A DNA stretch of 64,000 bases, taken from positions 434,001 to 498,000 of the forward strand of contig JANQOK010000023.1 in assembly GCA_028289645.1 (NCBI GenBank), read 5' to 3'. The stretch is from Anderseniella sp. (GTDB taxonomy: Bacteria > Pseudomonadota > Alphaproteobacteria > Rhizobiales > Aestuariivirgaceae). This document shows, in pieces, positions 46,009-54,998 of the stretch (its first letter is position 1; every line of letters starts with the position of its first letter). Both the position numbers and the translations under genes were made by a program. The notes under the pieces are model-generated. The model made no database searches. It was given only the letters and a program-made list of their open reading frames with translations, and had not been told where the DNA came from.

Positions 46009-46024
46009 TTAACAAAAGGTTAAC
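46009..46024. promoter_or_regulatory. CtrA-type binding site
   Basis: ttaa-caaaagg-ttaac is an exact match to the CtrA consensus TTAA-N7-TTAAC. It sits in the 142-bp gap upstream of the membrane protein gene at 45559-45894 (minus) and downstream of the SAF-domain gene. The position suggests control of the former. Confidence 0.6.
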
Positions 46025-46036
46025 GATATCAAGATG

Positions 46037-47356
46037 TTATGTTGAAGAAATTGCAGAATTCTCGAGTTTTTGGCGACACTCGAGGGCTGCGTTGTCCGGC
46101 AGCGTGCCGACATCGTCATAAGTGATCATGGCACCATGTTTAACCGGGCGGATCAGCTTGACGCCGTGGGCCAGGCCGATGGGCAGGGCGCGGGCGCGGC
46201 ATGATGCATCTGCCGGTATCAGCTTACCCCAGGCGGTGTATCCACCCTCTCCATCCAGTGTGTCGCCGGGAACCAGGTCCTTCTTGGCGACAGCAACAAC
46301 ATCGCCACGCCATGCGGTTGTGGTTCCCGTGGCTTCGCCGCGTATTGCAGCATTGGTGGCAGAAACGCCCAGTTCAAGACCGATCAGGTGATAGGGTCGG
46401 TACATGGCGGCAAAATAGCCTGACTGATCGGTCTTCAGTCCGTACTGCAAAAAACAGTCTCGTGCATACTGGTTGGGCGCCTTGAACACGGCGTAGACGC
46501 CCCAGCGCAGATGATTGTGCATCTCGGTCATCTCGCCGCGGTGCTCCGAGGCGATGACCTCGACCGTTCCCGCATTGTCCAGCATGCCGCCTGCGTCTGA
46601 AGGGATCAGCGTATTCTGCAGGTTGTCGAAGTCGACGGCAGGAAATTTCAGCCCATCGCCCGGGGCATCCAGTCCGGTTGCGTTGGCGATCGCCGCCATT
46701 TCAATGGCGGACTTGGTGCCGTCCAGGAATGAGTTGAACATTTGCGAATTCATGCCGGCCGCAGTCGCCTGCTCCAGGGTCAGGCCGTAATAGGTCCAGA
46801 CGTCATCCGGCGTGACATCGTGAAACTCCGGCTGGTAGCGGGTGCCCTTGCCGGCGCAGACGACTTCCAGGCCACAGGTCCTGGCCCAATCGACAATCTC
46901 GCAGACGAGGGCGGGCTGATCTCCCGAGGCCATGGAATATACCGTGCCTGCTTTGCGGTGTGCCTCGGCCAGAACCGGGCCGGCCAGCACGTCCGCTTCC
47001 ACATTGACCATGATGATGTGCTTGCCGTGGCGCGCAGCCGCAAGGGCATGTGCGCAACCGGCTGCCGGTGAGCCGGTTATCTCCATGACAACTTCAACCG
47101 CCGGATCGGCAATCAGGTCCATCCCGTCATCGGTAAATCGGGTTTGAGAAATCAGTTCGCTGTCCCAGCCCACAGTGCGGCAGGCGGCACGGGCACGCTC
47201 CGGATCCAGATCCGCTATGACAGCAACTGACAAATGCGGTGAAAACGGCACTTGGTTGAGAAACATAGAACCGAATTTGCCGGCTCCGATCACGCCGATG
47301 CGCACTGGCCCCCGATCGGCAATGCGCTCAGCGAGAATAGCAGGAAGTGGTTGCAT
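46037..47356 (-). CDS. Homoserine dehydrogenase-like oxidoreductase with SAF domain
   Basis: A 439-residue protein of the group described as predicted homoserine dehydrogenase with a C-terminal SAF domain. The Rossmann glycine motif is IGVIGAGKFGSMF near the N-terminus, with VMEITGSPAAGCAHALAA and GASGDQPALV-like segments (YSMASGDQPALVCEIVDW) typical of the group. The SAF-like end begins near VAVAKKDLVPGDTLDGEGGYT. The start is the ATG at 47356, preceded by gaagg at eight bases; the longer frame has no support. The true substrate is a hydroxy or oxo sugar acid in characterised relatives; homoserine is not assumed. A FAD monooxygenase gene lies 127 bp upstream. Confidence 0.85.
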   Translation of the reverse strand: MQPLPAILAERIADRGPVRIGVIGAGKFGSMFLNQVPFSPHLSVAVIADLDPERARAACRTVGWDSELISQTRFTDDGMDLIADPAVEVVMEITGSPAAGCAHALAAARHGKHIIMVNVEADVLAGPVLAEAHRKAGTVYSMASGDQPALVCEIVDWARTCGLEVVCAGKGTRYQPEFHDVTPDDVWTYYGLTLEQATAAGMNSQMFNSFLDGTKSAIEMAAIANATGLDAPGDGLKFPAVDFDNLQNTLIPSDAGGMLDNAGTVEVIASEHRGEMTEMHNHLRWGVYAVFKAPNQYARDCFLQYGLKTDQSGYFAAMYRPYHLIGLELGVSATNAAIRGEATGTTTAWRGDVVAVAKKDLVPGDTLDGEGGYTAWGKLIPADASCRARALPIGLAHGVKLIRPVKHGAMITYDDVGTLPDNAALECRQKLENSAISST

Positions 47357-47483
47357 CCGGTGGACCTTCATTCGAACTGTCTGAACGGCTGTGCACAGTG
47401 GCCGCAACCGACTGATCAAGTCAAACGGATCGTACGGTTCATTGCGACCATTACGGGTTATCAACTGAAACCTTCGGCGGCAA

Positions 47484-48671
47484 TCACTCTCGCCGGGCGG
47501 TCGCCGGCTGGCAGGCGTAGATCCATGCAAGACGCTGCAACTGCATGGATCCGGGCATCAACTTCAGAGCCAGGTTGCGGGCCAGCGCCTTGGGCCCGCG
47601 CATGTGGTAAATAAGGGCGTTTTTCCGTGACTCCCGGACAATGCGGGCGGTACGCGGCTGACGCTGCGCCTGATAGCTTGCAAGGGCCGCTTTCAAATCT
47701 CCGCTGCCCTCCCCGATACAAGTGGCCAGGCAGGCCGCGTCTTCCAGTGCCATGGCGGCTCCCTGGGCCAGATGGGGCAGGGAGGCGTGGGCTGCGTCGC
47801 CGGCCAGAACACAATTGTCCTGGCTCCATGTGGGGACAGGGTCAAGGTCAGCGCCCGTCCAGGCAAGCCAGCTTGCCGGGACGGACAACAGCTCGGTCAG
47901 TGCGGAAGTGGCGCCCGGCAGCGCTCCCAGTACGTCGTCACGTCCGGCGATGTTGTTCCAGCCGGCCTGGTTCGCCGGCTGTTCGATGCTGGCCACGATG
48001 TTGAGCCGCCGTCCGCTCGACACCAGGTAGTGCACAATGTGCGCCCCGGGTGCCAGCCAAAGGTAAACCGCGTCCGGGTCAAGATCTCGGGGCAGGTCCC
48101 CGGCCGGTGCAAGAGCCCGGTACAGGGTTTCACCGCTGAGCCGCGGTTGACTGTCTGGCGCTATCTGGGCCCGCAATGCAGAGCGTATTCCGTCTGCCGC
48201 GATCACCAGGTCTGCCTCATGGGTTTCACCGGATATGGTCTTCAGCCTTGCGGGCCGGCCGGGTTCCAGCCCGGTGATCCGGCAGTTGTTGACAATATTG
48301 ATGGATTTGTTCTGTGCCGCTGTTTGCGCCAGTGCGTTGATCAGGTCAGCCCGGTGCGCGACCCGGTACGGGCTCCCGAATCGGCTTGTGAAGCTGTCTC
48401 CGAGCTCAAGCACGGACAGTTGTTTGCCGCTGATCGCGTCACAGACGCGGATACGCTCCGGCGCGCAGCACTGCGGCTCAAGTGTGCTCCACACGCCAAG
48501 ATCTTCAAGAACCCGGACAGCATTGGGTCCCAGTTGGAGCCCGGCACCGATTGCCTCGAGCCGACCGGCCTGCTCAAAGACCGTTGCCGAATGGCCGTTG
48601 CGCGCGACGGCCACGGCACATGCCAAACCTGCAATACCGGCACCGGCGACTGAGATATGCAACTTTGACAA
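47484..48671 (-). CDS. FAD-dependent monooxygenase (salicylate hydroxylase-like)
   Basis: A flavoprotein monooxygenase of 395 residues, class A type, probably hydroxylating an aromatic or other planar substrate with NAD(P)H and O2. The FAD-binding motifs are visible: GxGxxG in VAGAGIAGLACAVAVA at the N-terminus, the DG motif DLVIAADGIRSALR, and the GD motif VLAGDAAHASLPHLAQGAAMALEDA. The start is a TTG at 48671; no ATG with a better ribosome site is nearby. It lies upstream of the SAF-domain gene on the same strand and is divergent from aatA. The substrate is unknown. Confidence 0.92.
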   Translation of the reverse strand: MSKLHISVAGAGIAGLACAVAVARNGHSATVFEQAGRLEAIGAGLQLGPNAVRVLEDLGVWSTLEPQCCAPERIRVCDAISGKQLSVLELGDSFTSRFGSPYRVAHRADLINALAQTAAQNKSINIVNNCRITGLEPGRPARLKTISGETHEADLVIAADGIRSALRAQIAPDSQPRLSGETLYRALAPAGDLPRDLDPDAVYLWLAPGAHIVHYLVSSGRRLNIVASIEQPANQAGWNNIAGRDDVLGALPGATSALTELLSVPASWLAWTGADLDPVPTWSQDNCVLAGDAAHASLPHLAQGAAMALEDAACLATCIGEGSGDLKAALASYQAQRQPRTARIVRESRKNALIYHMRGPKALARNLALKLMPGSMQLQRLAWIYACQPATARRE

Positions 48672-48774
48672 CCCTAAACAGCCAAAAAATCACTAAAAAC
48701 GACTTTGCCCTTGCGGTACAAAAACGGCAGGACTAGGGTCCGCGCCGGTTAACCAGAACCGATATCACAGATAA

Positions 48775-49995
<1,221 letters not shown>

Positions 49996-50020
49996 GCTGT
50001 GTCAACGGTTGAAAATATTG

Positions 50021-50043
50021 TTACAATTATGTCGAAATTGTAA
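50021..50043. promoter_or_regulatory. AT-rich inverted repeat upstream of the DUF992 gene
   Basis: ttacaatt-N7-aattgtaa is a perfect 8-bp inverted repeat in the region between aatA and the DUF992 gene, overlapping the 9-mer attgttaca shared with the region near 43796. It may be an operator. The AT-rich stem makes a terminator less likely. Confidence 0.4.
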
Positions 50044-50107
50044 TTGGATTTGTTACCCGCGATGGCTATTGATTGGCTCATCGCTTGGGACGGCGATTCG
50101 GGAGTCT

Positions 50108-50136
50108 GGCTGCGTGGCGCGACTCGTCACGCAGCC
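50108..50136 (+). promoter_or_regulatory. Stem-loop in the leader of the DUF992 gene
   Basis: ggctgcgtg and cacgcagcc form a perfect 9-bp stem around an 11-base loop, ending 33 bp before the ATG at 50170. There is no T-run after it, so it is more likely a leader structure, or a weak aatA terminator. Confidence 0.4.
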
Positions 50137-50169
50137 CGACCCCACTTTCTGCCAGAAAGGCACACTTAC

Positions 50170-50640
50170 ATGAAACGCATTGCAACAGCCGCAGTTCTCA
50201 CACTTGGTATCGTCACCGGTTCCGCCGGGCAGGTTTCGGCAGACGGAGTGGGCATTAACATTGGTACGCTGGAGTGTATCGTTGAAGGCGGCATTGGCCT
50301 GATCGTCACTTCTTCGAAATCAATGGACTGTGTCTACAGGTCGACGAGCGGTCGTGAAGACGTTTATGTCGGCAGGCTGACGAAGTTCGGGCTTGATGTC
50401 GGGGTAACCGGTGAAGCGCGCATGGTATGGGGTGTGTTCGCACCTGGAATCGTCGAGTATGGCGCGCTGTCGGGCCGTTATGTCGGCGCATCCGCAGAAG
50501 CTACAGCCGGCGTCGGCGCTGGTGCGAACGCTCTTGTCGGCGGTGCCAACATTACCTTGCAACCTGTCAGCGTTCAGGTGCAGACAGGCCTCAATGCCGC
50601 GCTCGGCGTGTCCAGCATGACACTTGAACCGGTCGACTGA
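50170..50640 (+). CDS. DUF992 exported protein
   Basis: A 156-residue protein with a signal peptide (MKRIATAAVLTLGIVTGSAG) and the DUF992 pattern: GVGINIGTLECIVEGGIGLIVTSSKSMDCVY, two cysteines, and GLDVGVTGEARMVWGVFAP followed by GALSGRYVGASAEATAG. This family is mostly restricted to alphaproteobacteria, and no function is known. The ATG at 50170 follows an agaaagg site; a longer upstream frame is not supported. The leader carries two inverted repeats. Confidence 0.9.
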   Translation: MKRIATAAVLTLGIVTGSAGQVSADGVGINIGTLECIVEGGIGLIVTSSKSMDCVYRSTSGREDVYVGRLTKFGLDVGVTGEARMVWGVFAPGIVEYGALSGRYVGASAEATAGVGAGANALVGGANITLQPVSVQVQTGLNAALGVSSMTLEPVD

Positions 50641-50796
50641 ACCGGTACTTCTGCAACGTTTTTCAGGTGGCGATAACACAAGATCGCATTCGCCTGACGA
50701 AGGAGTGATTTGGCAAGCCGGACCAGTATGCCTAGGTTGGCGGGACAAGCTGCCTTTCGCGGGCGGCTTACTCGCTAATCGCAGGAGTGCTTGCGC

Positions 50797-51777
50797 ATGC
50801 TGATCAAGACCATTCACAACTGGGAAATCCCGGAGTCCAAGGCCACGTCAGAGCACGTGTTTCTGAACCGGCGAAAGTTTATCGCTGCCGCCGGGTTTGC
50901 CGGTATCGGGCTTGCGTCAGGAATTCGCCCTGGCCTGGCCAGCAATGATCCGACGGCAGACCTGTATCCAGGCAAGCTCAACCCTGCCTATGCCGATGCC
51001 GGGCGCAAGATCACGCCGGAAGCGCTCAATATCACCTACAACAATTTTTACGAGTTCGGCACTTCCAAGCGAATCTCAAAAGCGGCCGAAGCGCTGGTTA
51101 TCCGGCCGTGGGAGATTGCCTTTGAAGGTGAGATTGAAGCCCCGTTCAAGATCCAGTTCGATGACCTTGTCAGGAAGATGCAGATTGAGCAGCGGGTATA
51201 CCGGCATCGCTGCGTGGAAGCATGGTCAATGACGGTTCCGTGGAGCGGCTTCACCGTCAAGCAACTGGTCGCTCTGGCCAAGCCGACCGCAAACGCGAAA
51301 TACGTGAAATTCGAAACCTTCAATGATCCTGAAATGGCGCCCGGTCAGAAGCCGAGCCTGTTTGGCGGCAGCTATCCGTGGCCGTATTCGGAATCGGTAA
51401 CTATGGAAGAGGCCAACAATGACTTGGCGTTCATGGTGACCGGGGCATACGGCAAGCCGGTGGCCAAGTCGATGGGTGCGCCCATCAGGCTGCACCTGCC
51501 GTGGAAGTATGGCTTCAAGTCAGCCAAGTCCATCAACAAGATCACCTTCACGTCTGAGCGGCCGAAAAGCTTCTGGGAAGTGCTGGGGCCCAGCGAATAT
51601 GGCTTCTGGGCCAACGTCAATCCGGACGTTGCCCATCCGCGCTGGAGCCAGGCTTCTGAGCGGGATCTCGAGACGGGCGAGAAGATTCCGACCGTCATCT
51701 ACAATGGGTACGCAGAGCAGGTCGCGTCACTTTATGACAGCATGAAAGATGAACTCGGCGCTGCGCTGTTCAAATGA
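50797..51777 (+). CDS. msrP: Protein-methionine-sulfoxide reductase catalytic subunit MsrP
   Basis: Periplasmic molybdoenzyme that repairs oxidised methionines in envelope proteins. The 326-residue chain carries a Tat motif (NRRKFIAAAGFAG, Arg25-Arg26) and the molybdenum-ligand Cys139 in VYRHRCVEAWSM, with ITYNNFYEFGTSK and PWKYGFKSAKSI as family blocks. The ATG at 50797 sits nine bases after aggag; a TTG at 50791 is too close. The usual partner, the haem membrane protein MsrQ, is not adjacent. The modABC molybdate genes lie 10 kb away. A terminator hairpin follows. Confidence 0.96.
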   Translation: MLIKTIHNWEIPESKATSEHVFLNRRKFIAAAGFAGIGLASGIRPGLASNDPTADLYPGKLNPAYADAGRKITPEALNITYNNFYEFGTSKRISKAAEALVIRPWEIAFEGEIEAPFKIQFDDLVRKMQIEQRVYRHRCVEAWSMTVPWSGFTVKQLVALAKPTANAKYVKFETFNDPEMAPGQKPSLFGGSYPWPYSESVTMEEANNDLAFMVTGAYGKPVAKSMGAPIRLHLPWKYGFKSAKSINKITFTSERPKSFWEVLGPSEYGFWANVNPDVAHPRWSQASERDLETGEKIPTVIYNGYAEQVASLYDSMKDELGAALFK

Positions 51778-51821
51778 TTCGGGCAGGGGCGTATGAAGCC
51801 CGTTGTCACGGTGAAAAATTC

Positions 51822-51860
51822 AGGGGCCAGACACCCGGGTGGAGAGTGTGTCTGGCCCCT
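51822..51860 (+). terminator. Hairpin terminator after msrP
   Basis: A perfect 13-bp stem (aggggccagacac / gtgtctggcccct) with a 13-base loop lies 44 bp after the msrP stop. The T-run is short, so it may be partly Rho-dependent. The rest of the 310-bp gap 51778-52087 shows no gene. Confidence 0.75.
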
Positions 51861-52087
51861 TGTCGTCAGGAACCTGGCGGTTCATGGCGAAGCATCGTTG
51901 TTGCCTCGCGCTTCGCGTGAACCCTTCAGGCATGCGGCCATGTGTTTTAATGAGGGAGTAAACTAGCCGCTGACAATGCAAGGCTCACACGGATGAGCCA
52001 TCGAGTGCAATCGGGTATTGGGCATGTTTGTCATGCGGTGAATGCATATCAGGCAAAAGCACATATATTGTACATAGTTAAGGGCGG

Positions 52088-53005
52088 TCAAAACTTCCAT
52101 TGACGGGCTTTTGATACGACGAAATCCCTGAATACAGCGATTCTTTTGGAGTTTCGCATTTCCTCCGGATAGACAAAATAGGTGTCAATTCCCGGCGCCT
52201 CCACGCCGAAGGAAGCCCGGATAAGCGGTGAATCGTCGCCCACGATGTAGTCGGGAAGCACCCCGATGCCCAGACCGGATTCGACGGCACGGCGCAGTCC
52301 ATAGATGGAATTGATCAGGAAACTCGATTCACGCGGCTCTTCGCCGTCTGCCCGCCCGGCCCGCAGCAGCCAACCCAGGTCGTTAAGAAATGCCGGTGCT
52401 GGTCCGAACGCCAGAATCTTATGGTCATCCAGTTCCTCGGGGGTTTTTGGCAGGCCGTTTGACTGAACATAATCCGGCGATGCGTAGGCGTGGTTGTGCA
52501 CGGTGAACAGTTTGCGCTGAATCAGGTCCGGCTGCGTCGGCCGGCGCAGGCGAATGGCAACATCGGCCTCACGCATGCCGAGATCGAGCTCCTCATCGGT
52601 CAGGATCAGCTCGACCCTGATTTGCGGGTACAACTCGATGAATTCCTGCAGACGCGGGGTCAGCCAGATGGTGCCCAGGCCGACAGTCGTGGAGATGCGC
52701 AGATCGCCGGTCGGCTTGTCCCGGCTGTCGGTCAACCGGGTCCTGGCCGTCGCCAGCTTGGTGAACACGTCATGAGCCGTGCGGTACAGCATCTCGCCCT
52801 GCTCGGTCAGGATCAGGCCACGTGCATGGCGGTGAAACAAGGTCACGTTCAACTCTGACTCCAGAGCCGAAATCTGACGGCTGACCGCAGACTGCGACAG
52901 ATTCAGGTCGTGACCGGCATGGGTAAAGCTGCCGGCCTCTGCCACCGAGTGGAAGATGCGCAGCTTGTCCCAGTCAAAATTGCTGTCCCGCTTTGAAAAT
53001 GGCAT
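52088..53005 (-). CDS. LysR-type transcriptional regulator
   Basis: A 305-residue LysR-family DNA-binding regulator. The winged helix-turn-helix is at residues 13-70 (LRIFHSVAEAGSFTHAGHDLNLSQSAVSRQISALE), followed by the effector-binding domain with LGTIWLTPRLQEF. It is immediately upstream of trxB on the same strand (stop 17 bp after the trxB end), so it does not form a divergent pair with its usual target. The target and effector are unknown. Family assignment is secure. Confidence 0.93.
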   Translation of the reverse strand: MPFSKRDSNFDWDKLRIFHSVAEAGSFTHAGHDLNLSQSAVSRQISALESELNVTLFHRHARGLILTEQGEMLYRTAHDVFTKLATARTRLTDSRDKPTGDLRISTTVGLGTIWLTPRLQEFIELYPQIRVELILTDEELDLGMREADVAIRLRRPTQPDLIQRKLFTVHNHAYASPDYVQSNGLPKTPEELDDHKILAFGPAPAFLNDLGWLLRAGRADGEEPRESSFLINSIYGLRRAVESGLGIGVLPDYIVGDDSPLIRASFGVEAPGIDTYFVYPEEMRNSKRIAVFRDFVVSKARQWKF

Positions 53006-53022
53006 GGAATCCCGGCCTCGTC

Positions 53023-53988
53023 CTATTCGGCTGCCTGCGAGGTTTCGTTGCCGGCCTCAGCCAGAAACTTTTCAGCTTCAAGCGCCGCCATGCAGCCCAT
53101 GCCGGCGGCCGTAACCGCCTGCCGGTAGATGTCGTCGGTAACATCGCCGGCCGCGTAGACGCCCGCAATTGCAGTGGCGGCGGAATCCGGTTCGGTTATC
53201 AGATAACCGCCTTGCTTCATTGCCAGCTTGCCTTCAAACAATTCAGTTGCCGGCTTGTGGCCGATGGCAATGAAAATGCCGTCGCAAGGCAGATCTTCCA
53301 CAGCCTGGGTTTTTACATTGCGCAGACGTGCGGCAGTCACACCGAGCGGATTCTCGTCCCCGATGACTTCTTCCAGCGTCGTATCCCACATCACCTTGAC
53401 CTTCGGATTCTCAAACAGCCGGTTTTGCAGGATGCGCTCAGCGCGGAATTCATCACGGCGATGAACAACTACGACTTCGGATGCGAATTTGGTGAGAAAC
53501 AGTGCTTCTTCGACCGCGGTATTGCCACCGCCGACCACCACGACACGCTTGTCGCGGTAGAAAAATCCGTCACACGTCGCGCATGCAGATACGCCAAATC
53601 CCTTGAATTTGTCTTCCGACGGCAAACCGAGCCATTTTGCCTGTGCGCCGGTGCAGATGATCAGGCTGTCACATGTGTATTCGTTTCCGGAATCACCCTT
53701 CAGGCGAAACGGACGCTGCTCGAGATCGACTTCAACAATATGGTCGCTGACCAGATTCGTGCCGACATGTTCCGCCTGGCCCTGCATCTGCTCCATGAGC
53801 CATGGACCCTGGATAGGATCGGCAAACCCGGGGTAGTTTTCGACATCCGTGGTAATGGTAAGTTGCCCACCAGGCTGGATGCCGTGAATCAGTGTGGGTT
53901 CCAGCATGGCACGCGCGGCGTAGATCGCTGCCGTGTATCCAGCAGGGCCCGATCCCAGAATAAGCACCCGTGAATGTTGTACGCTCAT
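53023..53988 (-). CDS. trxB: Thioredoxin reductase
   Basis: NADPH-dependent flavoenzyme that keeps thioredoxin reduced. The 321-residue protein has the FAD motif LGSGPAGYTAAIYAARA, the redox-active CATC (Cys136 and Cys139), and the NADPH motif VVVVGGGNTAVEEA. GVYAAGDVTDDIYRQAVTAAGMG closes the FAD domain. The ATG at 53988 gives the standard length; the longer frame upstream is not conserved. Spacing to greA is 250 bp, with no gene in between. Confidence 0.96.
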   Translation of the reverse strand: MSVQHSRVLILGSGPAGYTAAIYAARAMLEPTLIHGIQPGGQLTITTDVENYPGFADPIQGPWLMEQMQGQAEHVGTNLVSDHIVEVDLEQRPFRLKGDSGNEYTCDSLIICTGAQAKWLGLPSEDKFKGFGVSACATCDGFFYRDKRVVVVGGGNTAVEEALFLTKFASEVVVVHRRDEFRAERILQNRLFENPKVKVMWDTTLEEVIGDENPLGVTAARLRNVKTQAVEDLPCDGIFIAIGHKPATELFEGKLAMKQGGYLITEPDSAATAIAGVYAAGDVTDDIYRQAVTAAGMGCMAALEAEKFLAEAGNETSQAAE

Positions 53989-54238
53989 AGTTTCTGTCTC
54001 CGGCAACAATCTGACTACACAGGCTGGCACAATTCGCCTTTAAAACAGGCCATGCCCGATCCTTGTCAGATGGTCAAAAATCCGAGGGTTTGTACCCCAT
54101 TACGCATTAATCTGCCATAGCCATGACGTGACTGCATAGCTTTCAGTCTGTCAGTTCAAAAACAACTCACAGGTTTATTGTCACCCTGATATGGCACCGG
54201 TGGTCCGCCGTGCCAGCTTGGAGATGCCGGAAAACGCT

Positions 54239-54715
54239 CTATTTGAAGGCTATTTTCAGTATCTCGTAGCTTTTGCCACCACCGGGTGTCATTACCTCTA
54301 CGCTGTCGCCGGCGGATTTGCCGATCAGGGCGCGTGCAATGGGCGAGGAAATGGACAGTTTGCCCGATTTCACGTCGGCTTCAAAGTCGCCCACGATCCG
54401 GTACACCGCTTCCTTGTCGGTATCTTCGTCCACGACGGTCACTGTTGCGCCGAACTTGACAGTATCGCCGCCCAGCTTCGACACGTCGATGATCTCCGCC
54501 CGGCTGATCATGTCCTCGAGCTCAGAGACCCTGGCTTCGTTCCAGCCCTGAGCCTCTTTTGCCGCATGGTACTCCGCGTTTTCCGATAGATCGCCATGGG
54601 CACGCGCTTCTTCGATCGCCTTGATGATGCGTGGACGCTCAACAGACTTGCGGTGCTTCACTTCTTCGGACATGGCAGCATGCCCTTCTGCAGTCATGGG
54701 AACTTTTTCAACCAT
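54239..54715 (-). CDS. greA: Transcription elongation factor GreA
   Basis: Rescues backtracked RNA polymerase by stimulating transcript cleavage. The 158-residue protein has an N-terminal coiled coil with the acidic tip ([20 protein letters not shown]), which carries the catalytic Asp/Glu pair, and a C-terminal globular domain ending [16 protein letters not shown]. The gene is downstream of carB on the same strand, a common alphaproteobacterial pairing, with 283 bp between the two. Confidence 0.97.
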   Translation of the reverse strand: MVEKVPMTAEGHAAMSEEVKHRKSVERPRIIKAIEEARAHGDLSENAEYHAAKEAQGWNEARVSELEDMISRAEIIDVSKLGGDTVKFGATVTVVDEDTDKEAVYRIVGDFEADVKSGKLSISSPIARALIGKSAGDSVEVMTPGGGKSYEILKIAFK

Positions 54716-54998
54716 CGATGCGAATTCCAGAATCTTGTTGCCCGCCCAAGCCTCAGAACTCCATGGCAGCCGTTAAGCTACCAACGCGCTTGTCTGTTGA
54801 CTGTGTGCGGGAATGTTTCGGTCTGATGTAAATATGCGCAAAACAATTGCGTCCTGCAAGACCTGTTTGACGTTCGGTGTCAGTCGTGAAAGCTGCGGTA
54901 AGCTTCGTCACTCCACACCATATAATGCCAGTTACAGCTCCATACCGGGTTCCGGGGCACATTCATGGTGTGAGGGCGGGCGGCGGTCTCACCCGGGG

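Noticed and set aside
54716-54998. tRNA or small RNA gene between greA and carB
   Set aside because: No cloverleaf or terminator hairpin could be drawn; only a short AT-rich dyad (cgcaa-aacaa-ttgcg) is visible.
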